Below are positions 1 through 6,999 of a stretch of DNA of 15,212 nucleotides, in pieces. This DNA is from JANXQG01 sp037147235 (lineage in GTDB: Bacteria; Planctomycetota; Planctomycetia; Pirellulales; Thermoguttaceae). The translations under genes and the position numbers were made by a program. Numbering within the stretch: position 1 is the first letter of the stretch; each line of letters begins with the position of its first letter. Where the stretch lies: positions 1 through 15,212 of the forward strand of contig JBAWVO010000157.1 in NCBI GenBank assembly GCA_037147235.1, written 5' to 3'. The notes beneath the pieces were generated by a model. That model had not been told where the DNA came from and ran no database searches. It saw only the letters and a program-made list of their open reading frames with translations.

Positions 1-762
1 AGCATCCACGCGGCTGACCATGACGTACTGCCGTACCGCGTTGTAGACCCCTGGCCAGGCCAAGTCCATGATGTTTAACGGCCTATAGTCGTTGCCCTGC
101 TGTGTCCTGTTGCGGTCGCCAGCGGTGTGCGCAACGAAGATCGGCGTGCAGCCAATGTCGGCGAGCCGCTGCGACAAATCGGCGATCTTGACACTGAGCG
201 CCGGTGTGTTCGCTGCATCCTTGGCCATCGAGCCGAAGAAGTTATGCAGCGGGTCGATGACCAATATCTGTTTTTGCCGCAGGCGGGCGATCTCCACCGT
301 CTCGCGCACGCCAGCCTCGGTGCCCAGGTCGATGAGCCGATCGTCGGGATGCAGGTTCTGGCGGCACAATGCCTCGACCTCGGCTGCCCTAGCAGGCTCG
401 ACTGCCATGCGTTTATTCAACATGAGGCGGTACTTGCGCCCGAGGGTACGCTTCCCGCTCTCGCAACTGACGAAACCCACGCGCAGCGGCTGGTCAACGG
501 CAAAGGCCGCGTGGCCCAGCCAGGGTGTGCCAGTAGCGGCGGCTATGACCATGTCAAGGGTCAGCAGCGTCTTGAGGCAGCCCTTGTAGCCGCCCACAAC
601 CGCCGGTTGGCCCTCGACGAACACCCCGCGTACGATCTCACGCTGGGGCGTCAGCCGCTCCCAATCATCGAAGCTCTGCCAGCGGTCGGCTGTCTCGGGG
701 TACGGAGATTGCGCGGTCTCGGCCAGCACCGCGCCCCAGTTGTGGTTGTTAATTCTGGACAT
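1..762 (-). CDS. RepA-like AAA family ATPase (replicative helicase type), 3' end outside window
   Basis: This frame is open from an ATG at 762 to the left window edge, giving 254 residues without a stop, so the protein is C-terminally incomplete. A P-loop is visible at about residues 57-65 (GGYKGCLKT, with Lys64 and Thr65 in the Walker A positions). A Walker B strand is at 166-172 (ILVIDPL, Asp170), and VAHTAGD at 210-216 resembles the sensor strand of RecA-fold helicases. This arrangement, with a double-glycine P-loop preceded by a short N-terminal segment, fits the RepA/AAA_25 group of plasmid and phage hexameric helicases. Its start overlaps the end of the upstream primase-like gene by 14 bases, so the two are probably translationally coupled. 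Inferred role: unwinding or loading at the element's own origin. The ATPase family is clear; helicase activity is not proven by the sequence. Confidence 0.85.
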   Translation of the reverse strand, partial: MSRINNHNWGAVLAETAQSPYPETADRWQSFDDWERLTPQREIVRGVFVEGQPAVVGGYKGCLKTLLTLDMVIAAATGTPWLGHAAFAVDQPLRVGFVSCESGKRTLGRKYRLMLNKRMAVEPARAAEVEALCRQNLHPDDRLIDLGTEAGVRETVEIARLRQKQILVIDPLHNFFGSMAKDAANTPALSVKIADLSQRLADIGCTPIFVAHTAGDRNRTQQGNDYRPLNIMDLAWPGVYNAVRQYVMVSRVDA

Positions 763-1702
763 GATCGCACCTCCGTCCCGTAAGAGAATCGCGCACGTCC
801 TTGTATCCCTCCGGCGGCATGGCCCACCTTACGTGCCGTTTCAGCCGCTCCGTCAACTCGCGCGCAACGTCGATGGCGGCATCCCGGCCAATCCATGTGC
901 CGTCGGGCTTCTCGTCGTTCTCGCCCAGGACGATCACATTGCGATTAACCGTGCCTAGCGTCGTGGCCAGCAGCTCTACGCCGCCTCTGGCGGCCGGACG
1001 CCCGATGGCGGGCACGGCCTGGGAGATGAGGGCAACGGTGTCGCTGAAACCCTCGGGCACGAACACGGGGCCGGGAAGGGTAGCCCAGCCGTTCGGCACG
1101 ACCAACCCGCGATGGCTGCCGCGGATCATCAGCTTGCGGCCGTCGGGATAGCGACGCTGGATGCCGATTATCCTGCCGGTGCCGTCGTCCTCGGGAATGG
1201 CCATGAATGGGTCGAGATCGCCGCCGTAGCCCAGACCAAAGCACGGCAGGGCTTCGACGGGCAGCCCCAGGTTGTCCGCAAAGGCGTTGAGCATCTCGGG
1301 CTGCCTAGTAAGATTTCCGCGCAGGTAGCACATGGCCTGTATCCAGTCAGGCGGTTGCGCGGTGGCCTGAGCGACGGCGGTCGCAATCCACGGCGCAGGC
1401 TGCGCTTGAGGGTCGCGGCAACCGGCTTGCAGGCGGGGGAATAGGTCTTGGACTTTGAGGCCGATGGCCTGGACAACATCCTCCACACTGCAACCGGCAA
1501 AGCAATGTAGCAGTACGCGGCCGTCCGCGCCCAACGTCACGGCCAAGCTGGGATTGGAGTCGCGGTGCGCCGGGCAGCGAGCCTGCCAACCGCTGGAGTT
1601 ACGTTCCGGCTTCGATAGGCGAGAAAGGATGAGAGCGATGGCAGACGTGGGTACTGGGAAATTGCCATTGATTTGGGCTTCACTAGCAGAAATGCGGGTC
1701 AT
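749..1702 (-). CDS. CHC2 zinc-finger / TOPRIM primase-like protein
   Basis: This is a 317-residue protein. The N-terminal part carries a primase-type zinc finger: Cys43-x2-His46, then HCFAGC with Cys67 and Cys71, followed by SVEDVV, as in DnaG-like CHC2 domains. The C-terminal half looks like a TOPRIM domain: FVPEGFSD (Glu217) and IVLGENDE (acidic residues 261-264) match the conserved Glu and the Asp-rich loop that bind metal. It lacks the long catalytic core and helicase-binding domain of full DnaG, so it resembles plasmid and phage primases. I chose the ATG at 1702 because AAGGAGGT lies five bases from it (1714-1707); an in-frame ATG at 1738 has no such site. The gene overlaps the following ATPase gene by 14 bases. 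A structured leader lies upstream. Confidence 0.85.
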   Translation of the reverse strand: MTRISASEAQINGNFPVPTSAIALILSRLSKPERNSSGWQARCPAHRDSNPSLAVTLGADGRVLLHCFAGCSVEDVVQAIGLKVQDLFPRLQAGCRDPQAQPAPWIATAVAQATAQPPDWIQAMCYLRGNLTRQPEMLNAFADNLGLPVEALPCFGLGYGGDLDPFMAIPEDDGTGRIIGIQRRYPDGRKLMIRGSHRGLVVPNGWATLPGPVFVPEGFSDTVALISQAVPAIGRPAARGGVELLATTLGTVNRNVIVLGENDEKPDGTWIGRDAAIDVARELTERLKRHVRWAMPPEGYKDVRDSLTGRRCDHVQN

Positions 1703-1827
1703 AATGACCTCCTTCATGGAGATCACGCCACGCGCCAATCGTCAGCAAGCGGACTTGTAGCCGTCCGGTTCGTTGCTTATAATTGGCTTGGCGACGTGAT
1801 CGAGGGTTAAACGAATCAAACGTCGTA

Positions 1828-1870
1828 CAGCCGCTGGCCGTAAATGGGCCAGCGGCTGCTCTTGTTTTTA
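1828..1870 (+). terminator. Strong hairpin, terminator-like on the plus strand
   Basis: A perfect 12-bp stem (1828-1839 with 1847-1858, arm CAGCCGCTGGCC) closes a 7-base loop. On the plus strand it is followed by GCTCTTGTTTTT, the form of an intrinsic terminator. All neighbouring genes are on the minus strand, where the stem is not followed by a T tract, so it may stop antisense transcription or serve as an RNA structure in the primase leader. Confidence 0.5.
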
Positions 1871-1936
1871 CGATGTTGGCCCGCGCGGCGCAAGGCCAAC
1901 ATTATCCTTAATGTTGGGCGGGCGATAAATTTTCAT
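1868..1936 (-). CDS. 22-codon leader-like ORF upstream of the primase gene
   Basis: The ORF starts with ATG at 1936 and ends with TAA at 1868-1870. AGGAG (1949-1945) lies eight bases before the start, a better ribosome site than several long genes here have. The peptide begins MKIYRPPN and ends GPTS; I recognise no family. Its codons contain three mutually complementary segments (1909-1917, 1894-1904, 1873-1881), so the RNA can form either of two hairpins. That layout, followed by the stem at 1828-1858, resembles a regulatory leader peptide. A longer in-frame reading from an ATG at 2098 exists but runs through the hairpin at 2021-2049 and lacks a comparable ribosome site. Translation is unproven. 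Confidence 0.35.
   Translation of the reverse strand: MKIYRPPNIKDNVGLAPRGPTS
1873..1917 (-). promoter_or_regulatory. Alternative hairpins in the primase leader
   Basis: On the minus-strand RNA, CCAACATTA (1917-1909) can pair with TAATGTTGG (1904-1896) over a 4-base loop. The middle segment can instead pair, as ATGTTGGCC (1902-1894), with GGCCAACAT (1881-1873). Both stems are perfect over 9 bp and exclude each other. The segments lie inside the 22-codon ORF, so ribosome position could decide which forms. Confidence 0.4.
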
Positions 1937-2020
1937 GTCGTCATCTCCTGGTTCTCTCTCAGCGCTACCCTTGCGGGCCAGCCGTTCCATATCGGTGTTG
2001 GTTACTTGATGTAGCTGACA

Positions 2021-2049
2021 CCGGAGCCGAGGTAGTTTCTCGGCTCCGG
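2021..2049 (-). other. 11-bp perfect hairpin downstream of the acidic protein gene
   Basis: CCGGAGCCGAG (2021-2031) pairs perfectly with 2039-2049 around a 7-base loop. On the minus strand it lies 33 bases after the stop of the acidic protein gene. No T tract follows on either strand, so it may protect a 3' end, act as a Rho-independent stop without a U tract, or belong to the leader RNA of the primase gene. Confidence 0.4.
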
Positions 2050-2082
2050 CATGCCGACATGATGGGGGCGAGTAGCGATGTC

Positions 2083-2508
2083 TTATTGCAGACACCACTC
2101 GCCAGTTTCGTTCAAGACAGCCTTGTGCGGGGCGGTCTGCGGATCGTCCTCGACCTCCTCGACTTCCAAAATTTCAAAGTGGGAAACGCCGGAGATTTCA
2201 TCCAAGCTGAGATCAATGAATAAATTTTCAAGATTTACATCTTGGTGAATCAGATAGACGATTTTGTCCTTGTCTAAGCCGCGCATGTTGTTCTCAGGAA
2301 CAGAAATGAGCATGCTACCGCGATGGAGCACTAGAGCCGCCAGCTCCACACGTAATAGTTTTCGTTTTTCCAGCTTCGTGCTCGCCTCGGAGGTCGCTGC
2401 CTCTTCCGTGGCGACGGCCTCGCTGGCGTCGTGGCGAGGGTCCGCGTTCTCCTCGCGGCCGCCTTCGTTGGGGGCGGCCTTTCCTTGCTTGCCTTCTTCA
2501 GTTGACAT
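2083..2508 (-). CDS. Small acidic protein of unknown function
   Basis: This is a 141-residue protein I do not recognise. The first ~45 residues are rich in Glu, Ala, Thr and Gly and probably disordered. Residues ~50-115 look folded, with alternating hydrophobic positions (RVELAALVLHRGSMLISVP, then IVYLIHQDVN). An acidic run, EVEEVEDD, follows near residue 118, and the end is EWCLQ. The ATG at 2508 has GGAGA eight bases upstream. The gene lies 80 bases after the DUF5131-GP88 gene on the same strand, so the two may be cotranscribed. Its size and charge would fit a small partner or inhibitor protein, but nothing in the sequence fixes a role. Confidence 0.6.
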   Translation of the reverse strand: MSTEEGKQGKAAPNEGGREENADPRHDASEAVATEEAATSEASTKLEKRKLLRVELAALVLHRGSMLISVPENNMRGLDKDKIVYLIHQDVNLENLFIDLSLDEISGVSHFEILEVEEVEDDPQTAPHKAVLNETGEWCLQ

Positions 2509-2588
2509 AATTCATTCTCCAATGTTTTGGGGCTGGTTGTTCAGACGCTCGGCGCTAGCCCCGTTGAAACGCCGGTGTCCCATTTCGC

Positions 2589-4280
2589 TTACGATGTAGC
2601 CAGTGACGGCCGTAAAGCCCGTCGCGGTGTCGGCCATGATTCACCGGCATCCCGCAGCAACTCTGCGATCCTCGCCTCCCGGAACTCGGGTCCGAGATAG
2701 CAGATGCCGCAATCTCCGCACTTGAGCGAACCGAGCCCATTCTCGTCCGGGCACACGATGCAGCCGCCGATGGTGAGCAACACAGAGGGCTTGTAGTTCC
2801 AGACCGAGAACGGGGTGTAGCGGTACACGAGCGTGACCCGCGTGGGCGGCACGTCGTCGTCGGTCTCGGCCAGCCAGGTCCAAGGCAAATCGCGGTCCGG
2901 CGGGGTGCCGTAGCGAGCGGCCATCTTGCGGTCCCAAGACAACCAGACGCTCAGGTTGGACAAGCCCTTGAGCTTGCGTTGCACTTCCGCCCAGAGTTCC
3001 GGCACGCACCACACGCGCGTGTTCAAAAAAAACTTTACGGTAGAGTTCTCCAAGACGATGGCGCGGACCCTGTCGATGAACTCGATGCTGAACAGGTCGC
3101 CGACGCCAGGCATACGCACGGCCTTGAGCTGGTGACGGTGGCGGGCGATGTACTCGTTGGCCCAGGGGACGAACAGGTCAGACTGCGCGAACCGGAAGTT
3201 CTTTGCCAACCGCTCTTTCATCGTTTCCTTCCGGTATCGGCCCCGGCAGCCAAAGCACATCGGCAAGCACGGAGCGTTGCCATCAGGCCGGAGTTCGGAG
3301 CATAGTGCGTGCTTGCACCCAGGGCAGGCAGCGATCGGCGTCATCGCATAGTCAAAGATGCTGCTGTCCAACTTGTCGTTACCGCTGCCGAAGTGGCCGC
3401 AGGCTGGTAAGCTGCTCATATCACTTTCCCTGGCTTTGGCCCAGAAGCCAGGGATTTCTCGCACCTTCGGTATTCCGTCCGGCCATGCGTTCCAGTCGGC
3501 TCCGTGGCTGTCGTGCAAGCGAATCCGATCTTCGCCGCGAAAGACATGTCCTCCCAACTGCTTCAGGAAGTACGAAACCCCGTGTTGCTGGCAATGCTCG
3601 TGCATCTGCTGCGCCCAGGCGGTGTCGAACTTCCGCGGCTGCCGCCCGGATTCGCCGCCCTGGATTACCCAGTCGAGATGCGGCAGCCAGGACCGCAGAT
3701 CCAGCGACTCAAGCTGCGGTTCCACGCTCACGAAATGCACCGTGTCGCCGTTGCCGACGCACAGCAGTTCGTCAATGCGCTGCGTCGTCTCAATCGAGGT
3801 AATGGTCGTTCCGGCAGCGAGGTTCGCGGGCCACGCAACGCCCTGTGCCTCCAGCCATCTGGAGAATTCGGCCATCCGGCCTGCGCGTTTCGTCAGCATG
3901 AGCCAGTTGTGGCGGCGGCCGTGGTAACTCATGACGATGTCGATGACTTCTGCCCGCAGGTACTCGAATGGTACGCTGTCACATAGCACGTCGCCCATGT
4001 CGCCGATGAAGATGATGCGTGGCATACCATTCAGCCAAGGTTTTTCGTTGCGTCGGAGACCGTTGAGATCGGGCAGGCGGGCAGTTGCGGCCATGCGGCC
4101 AGGCCAGAAGGTGATGTTGCTGAAGGTCGGCGAATAGCCCTGCCGGACACCACCGTACAAGTCATGTTGAATAGCGGCGTAGCACGACCGCCGCTCGGAA
4201 TTGCAAAGTTCGCATCCTGCACAGCCCATGGTCGGGTTGCATGTGCAATCAACGTACTGAATTGGAGTGTTTGCTGACAC
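2589..4280 (-). CDS. DUF5131 (phage Gp37/Gp68-like) - GP88-like fusion protein
   Basis: With the GTG at 4280 the protein has 563 residues and two domains. The N-terminal ~270 residues match the DUF5131/Gp37-Gp68 family: the Cys-rich CTCNPTMGCAGC start with Cys12, 14, 20, 23, 26 and 33, then SCYA, IFIGDMGDVLCD, MLTKRAGRM, FVSVEPQLESL, WVIQGGESG and FLKQLGG. The C-terminal part from ~310 resembles GP88-like phage proteins: SLPACGHFG, a Cys cluster (ACPGCKHALC...CFGCRGRY), VRMPGVGDLFS, FFLNTRVW and WLSWDRK, ending with a second cluster (Cys507, 510, 521, 524, 527). Both families are biochemically uncharacterised as far as I know; the Cys clusters suggest bound metal or Fe-S. A TTG at 4340 is a possible earlier start, but it lies inside a perfect palindrome and has no ribosome site; the GTG start matches the usual short lead before the Cys motif. 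Confidence 0.75.
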   Translation of the reverse strand: MSANTPIQYVDCTCNPTMGCAGCELCNSERRSCYAAIQHDLYGGVRQGYSPTFSNITFWPGRMAATARLPDLNGLRRNEKPWLNGMPRIIFIGDMGDVLCDSVPFEYLRAEVIDIVMSYHGRRHNWLMLTKRAGRMAEFSRWLEAQGVAWPANLAAGTTITSIETTQRIDELLCVGNGDTVHFVSVEPQLESLDLRSWLPHLDWVIQGGESGRQPRKFDTAWAQQMHEHCQQHGVSYFLKQLGGHVFRGEDRIRLHDSHGADWNAWPDGIPKVREIPGFWAKARESDMSSLPACGHFGSGNDKLDSSIFDYAMTPIAACPGCKHALCSELRPDGNAPCLPMCFGCRGRYRKETMKERLAKNFRFAQSDLFVPWANEYIARHRHQLKAVRMPGVGDLFSIEFIDRVRAIVLENSTVKFFLNTRVWCVPELWAEVQRKLKGLSNLSVWLSWDRKMAARYGTPPDRDLPWTWLAETDDDVPPTRVTLVYRYTPFSVWNYKPSVLLTIGGCIVCPDENGLGSLKCGDCGICYLGPEFREARIAELLRDAGESWPTPRRALRPSLATS

Positions 4281-4331
4281 TTGTTTTTTCTCTTGCTTGG
4301 TTAATAATGGTGAAGAACTTGCTTGGGGTAG

Positions 4332-4353
4332 ATTCTCCAAATGTTTGGAGAAT
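4332..4353. promoter_or_regulatory. Perfect 10-bp palindrome, candidate operator
   Basis: ATTCTCCAAA (4332-4341) is repeated inverted at 4344-4353 with a 2-base spacer. It sits in the gap between the DUF1016-like gene and the DUF5131-GP88 gene. Arm length and spacing suit a dimeric helix-turn-helix repressor. As RNA it would need to open its centre, and no T tract follows, so a protein site is more likely than a terminator. Confidence 0.45.
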
Positions 4354-4369
4354 TGAAGGCAAAGGATCG

Positions 4370-5347
4370 CTACTCAACAGCAACCGGATTCAAGTCATGC
4401 GGGGCCTTGTGGTCTTCGCTGTTCAGTACTCCTGGCGTCGCTGACGAGATACTCTCCCATTCGTTTTGTGGATGGGCCTCGGAGTTGCAACACGTCTCAA
4501 CCCGCGCGATCAAGTCGTCAAATCGCTTCATGCTAACTTGACAAAGCTCTTCGATTTTGCGGCGTGTCTGCTTCAGCCGGTCCAGCAGGACGGTGCTAAG
4601 GTCGGTCGGGTCCGCCTCAGACAGCATTCGGCTCAGGTGGGAGCCGAACGCATCCATGTTGGCCTGTAACGTGCTGACCTGGACATCGAGTGCCTCGACG
4701 GGGACCGCAAGAGTGCGCAGCATCTGGGCTTGCGGTGTGACGTCCTGGTTGGGGTTGTTGTCAGTACCGCCCTCATCGACCGGCTTGATCTGTGCGAGGA
4801 CCGTCTGTGAATACTGTGGATTGGGATTGATGTTGCTTTTGAGGGCCTGGACAGACCAGCCTTCTTCGAGCACCTGCTTGACTAGGCTTTCGCGGCGATC
4901 GAAATCTGCCACGGTGGCCAAGACCATAAGGTGGGACCAGCTCAGCATCACACCATGTTTGTTCCTCTGACACACCGACTTACTGAAAGCCCCCAGATCA
5001 GGCCAGGTTTCCGCCACTTTGGCGTAGCTGTAAACCTTGGAGGTACTCCAGCCGAGCGCCTTGGCGAGCAAGACGATGGCACGCTTACCGTATTTTCCGC
5101 CATCGCCAGTTCGGATCTGCTCGATCCGCTTTGCAATCTCGTAGCGAGCTCTCGCATCGTTTGCGTTGGCCTCGTTGAGTAATTCCTGAATTTTGCGGAA
5201 GTCACGCAAAAGGGTGTCGTTCATCCGCGCGACGGCGGGTTTGTTGTGGTGCTTCTTAACGGCTGGGCGGCTGACGGGCGTGTTGGTACCGTGCTCTTCC
5301 AGGCCGCTGTCGTGCTGATCTTGGCACTTGACTGAGGGAAGGGTCAT
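4370..5347 (-). CDS. Protein with DUF1016 N-terminal-like domain, no nuclease domain
   Basis: This is a 325-residue protein. Residues ~45-170 follow the pattern of the DUF1016/YhcG N-terminal domain: a helical start (IQELLNEANANDARARYEIA), KYGKRAIVLLAKALGWS, then MLSWSHLMVLATVADFDRR and EEGWSVQALK. In that family this domain normally precedes a PD-(D/E)XK nuclease; no D...ExK signature is visible here. Instead the C-terminal half (~200-300) is helical with heptad-like leucines and could form a coiled coil. The inferred role is DNA or protein binding; ParB-like or phage-type regulators are alternatives. The ATG at 5347 overlaps the stop of the upstream gene as ATGA, with GGGGAG just upstream, so this start is preferred to the TTG at 5353. 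It is probably translationally coupled to the DUF1580-like gene. Confidence 0.65.
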   Translation of the reverse strand: MTLPSVKCQDQHDSGLEEHGTNTPVSRPAVKKHHNKPAVARMNDTLLRDFRKIQELLNEANANDARARYEIAKRIEQIRTGDGGKYGKRAIVLLAKALGWSTSKVYSYAKVAETWPDLGAFSKSVCQRNKHGVMLSWSHLMVLATVADFDRRESLVKQVLEEGWSVQALKSNINPNPQYSQTVLAQIKPVDEGGTDNNPNQDVTPQAQMLRTLAVPVEALDVQVSTLQANMDAFGSHLSRMLSEADPTDLSTVLLDRLKQTRRKIEELCQVSMKRFDDLIARVETCCNSEAHPQNEWESISSATPGVLNSEDHKAPHDLNPVAVE

Positions 5348-5679
5348 TTGCAATCTCCCCTCACCTTGGAATGCGTGGTAACAGTTAGGCCGCCTTCGGC
5401 CAGTTCACGTTCGACCCGGGCGATAGCTGCTTGACGCTGCCGCGGCGTGGGCATCGGGCCTGCCGCCAAGCCATTGGCCGCAGAGGTGCTGGCTGCGGCG
5501 AAGTCCTCCAGTGCCGCAAGTGACGTGTAGCGGCGGCCTGCGATAACGATAGTTTCCAACCGAACCCCGCGAACGCCGCGTTTGTACCAGCGCCACAGCG
5601 TGGAAACGTGTGGTCGGCCGGGCAGGCTTTGCGAAGCCTGCGTGAGGGAAAGGAGTTTGTCCTGCAAAGAAATTGCCAT
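5344..5679 (-). CDS. DUF1580 / excisionase-like helix-turn-helix protein
   Basis: This is a 111-residue protein. Residues ~12-60 read like a MerR/excisionase-type helix-turn-helix: LTQASQSLPGRPHVSTLWRW, then YKRGVRGVRLETIVIAGRRY and TSLAALEDF. The order GRPHVST...RW...GVRGVRLE...GRRYTS is what I recall for DUF1580, a family found mainly in planctomycetes. The tail is basic and helical (TPRQRQAAIARVERELAE). The ATG at 5679 has GAGGT eight bases upstream. The stop overlaps the next gene's start by four bases. In an element with a tyrosine integrase this is the best candidate for the directionality factor (excisionase) or an AlpA-like regulator; that role is inference. Confidence 0.7.
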   Translation of the reverse strand: MAISLQDKLLSLTQASQSLPGRPHVSTLWRWYKRGVRGVRLETIVIAGRRYTSLAALEDFAAASTSAANGLAAGPMPTPRQRQAAIARVERELAEGGLTVTTHSKVRGDCK

Positions 5680-5792
5680 AACGAATTACCTCAGTGGTTA
5701 CGGATGCAACGTACTGAAGCAATTTAAGCAACTTCAAGAAATCTGGCTAACGGCGATCTAAGATACTTCTCAGATAGTTCTCACGCGGGTCT

Positions 5793-6890
5793 TCACGGGG
5801 TATCTTGCCAAGCCCAGATGATCCCCTCACCGGCCCCATCGGCACGAAAACGAATGAGTGCGAGTCCCTTGTTTAGCGTCCGAATTGTCGCATGGAGAGT
5901 CTGGCTGTTGTCCTCGATAGGACTATCAATCCGCTGAGGCCAACCGTCCTCCTGGAAACATGAGAGCACAGGTAGCAGGTTACTTGCTCGCAGGGCAACT
6001 TTCCTAACAATCGTTGTCCCGATTCTAAGTTCGCCACTATCGGCATCCCATTGTGGCACGACGCCATGTCGCAAGAGCGCATTGCGGACCCGCTGGTCAA
6101 TCGCGTCCACCAGTCGTTCAAGACTGGTTCTGGGCCGGAGATTGCTTCCAGACGGTGGCTCACCATGTAATTTGAGAACCTTCCAGAACTCGGCAAGGTC
6201 TTGGAACCATCGCTCACCAGGCCGCTTAGACGTATGCTCCATACAGCCTGTTGGGAGATACCAGCGATGCGCGTCACCGCGATGATGCATTATCCAGGCC
6301 GACGGTGTCGAGGCTGGTCCTTCACTCGTCGCCGCGTCTATCCGACCTGGACCGAGGGGGTGAGCGAGTGATCCTCGCGGCATTTCGCGGTAGACGGTTG
6401 GTGGCCGAATTGCGCCATCCACCATCTCACCGGCCGCGAAGGCTTGCCGGTGACGATGGTCCATTGCGCTGTTGATCGCTCCTCGCACCGTGGCATAGAT
6501 ACCGCGGATTGACGCCAGGGCGTCACCAAGAACCTGCTCTGCAACTGCACCCTCGCTCTGAGAAGATTCGGCCATCACAGCAAACGCTGCGTTCGCGCTC
6601 ACGAGTTCATCGCGCTGGGCAACCGAGTCAAAGGAGGCAACCCAGTTATCTCGCTCGCGGTCAATATCGGTGATCAGGGCATCACTCGCCTCCGCCGAGA
6701 CTACAGCGCGGCGGAGTACGGGTACTAAGGCAACGAATTGCTCAATCGCAAGAGCTGACTGGCCGCGATCACCCGCGAGCCAGGCTTGTATCAGGTGAAA
6801 TCGAAGCCGATTCAAAAGCCGCCCAGCATCCCACGCGGCAACAAGGGGACTTTCGTCGGCAAGCGTCTGCGTGGCGGAACTCGTACTCAT
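5793..6890 (-). CDS. Hypothetical protein, possible winged-helix C-terminus
   Basis: This is a 365-residue protein I cannot assign to a named family. Residues ~10-145 are largely helical. The centre (~160-225) is rich in Gly, Pro and His and has HHRGDAHRWYLP. The C-terminal 75 residues (about 290-365) look like a compact domain: LLPVLSCFQEDGWPQRIDSP, then a helix (SQTLHATIRTLNKGL) and a hairpin-like RFRADGAGEGIIW. That order of helix, recognition helix and beta-wing is reminiscent of winged-helix DNA-binding domains; the match is by eye only. I chose the ATG at 6890, with AGGTG seven bases upstream; the frame is open further back to 6998, but that would run almost to the integrase stop. It is the first gene after the integrase. 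Confidence 0.55.
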   Translation of the reverse strand: MSTSSATQTLADESPLVAAWDAGRLLNRLRFHLIQAWLAGDRGQSALAIEQFVALVPVLRRAVVSAEASDALITDIDRERDNWVASFDSVAQRDELVSANAAFAVMAESSQSEGAVAEQVLGDALASIRGIYATVRGAINSAMDHRHRQAFAAGEMVDGAIRPPTVYREMPRGSLAHPLGPGRIDAATSEGPASTPSAWIMHHRGDAHRWYLPTGCMEHTSKRPGERWFQDLAEFWKVLKLHGEPPSGSNLRPRTSLERLVDAIDQRVRNALLRHGVVPQWDADSGELRIGTTIVRKVALRASNLLPVLSCFQEDGWPQRIDSPIEDNSQTLHATIRTLNKGLALIRFRADGAGEGIIWAWQDTP

Positions 6891-6999
6891 TTCTGCACCT
6901 TGAAAATTGGGCCGCCCGCCGCTGATGACCAGCAAGGTGTGTCTGGCACCAGCGGAGGGCTGCGTCGGTGATCGGCCGACTGACCCGACACGAACCATT

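Larger units (their letters stand above)
1703..2082 (-). other. 380-bp gap holding a structured leader region
   Basis: Between the acidic protein gene and the primase gene I see no long coding frame. The gap holds the hairpin at 2021-2049, the 22-codon ORF, two alternative stems, and the strong stem at 1828-1858. About 110 bases then lead to the primase ribosome site. A possible minus-strand -10-like TTATAA lies near 1780, but no convincing -35 accompanies it. Confidence 0.5.

Noticed and set aside
92..783. Two plus-strand frames of 165 and 218 residues
   Set aside because: They are antisense to the ATPase gene, whose minus-strand frame has Walker A and B motifs.
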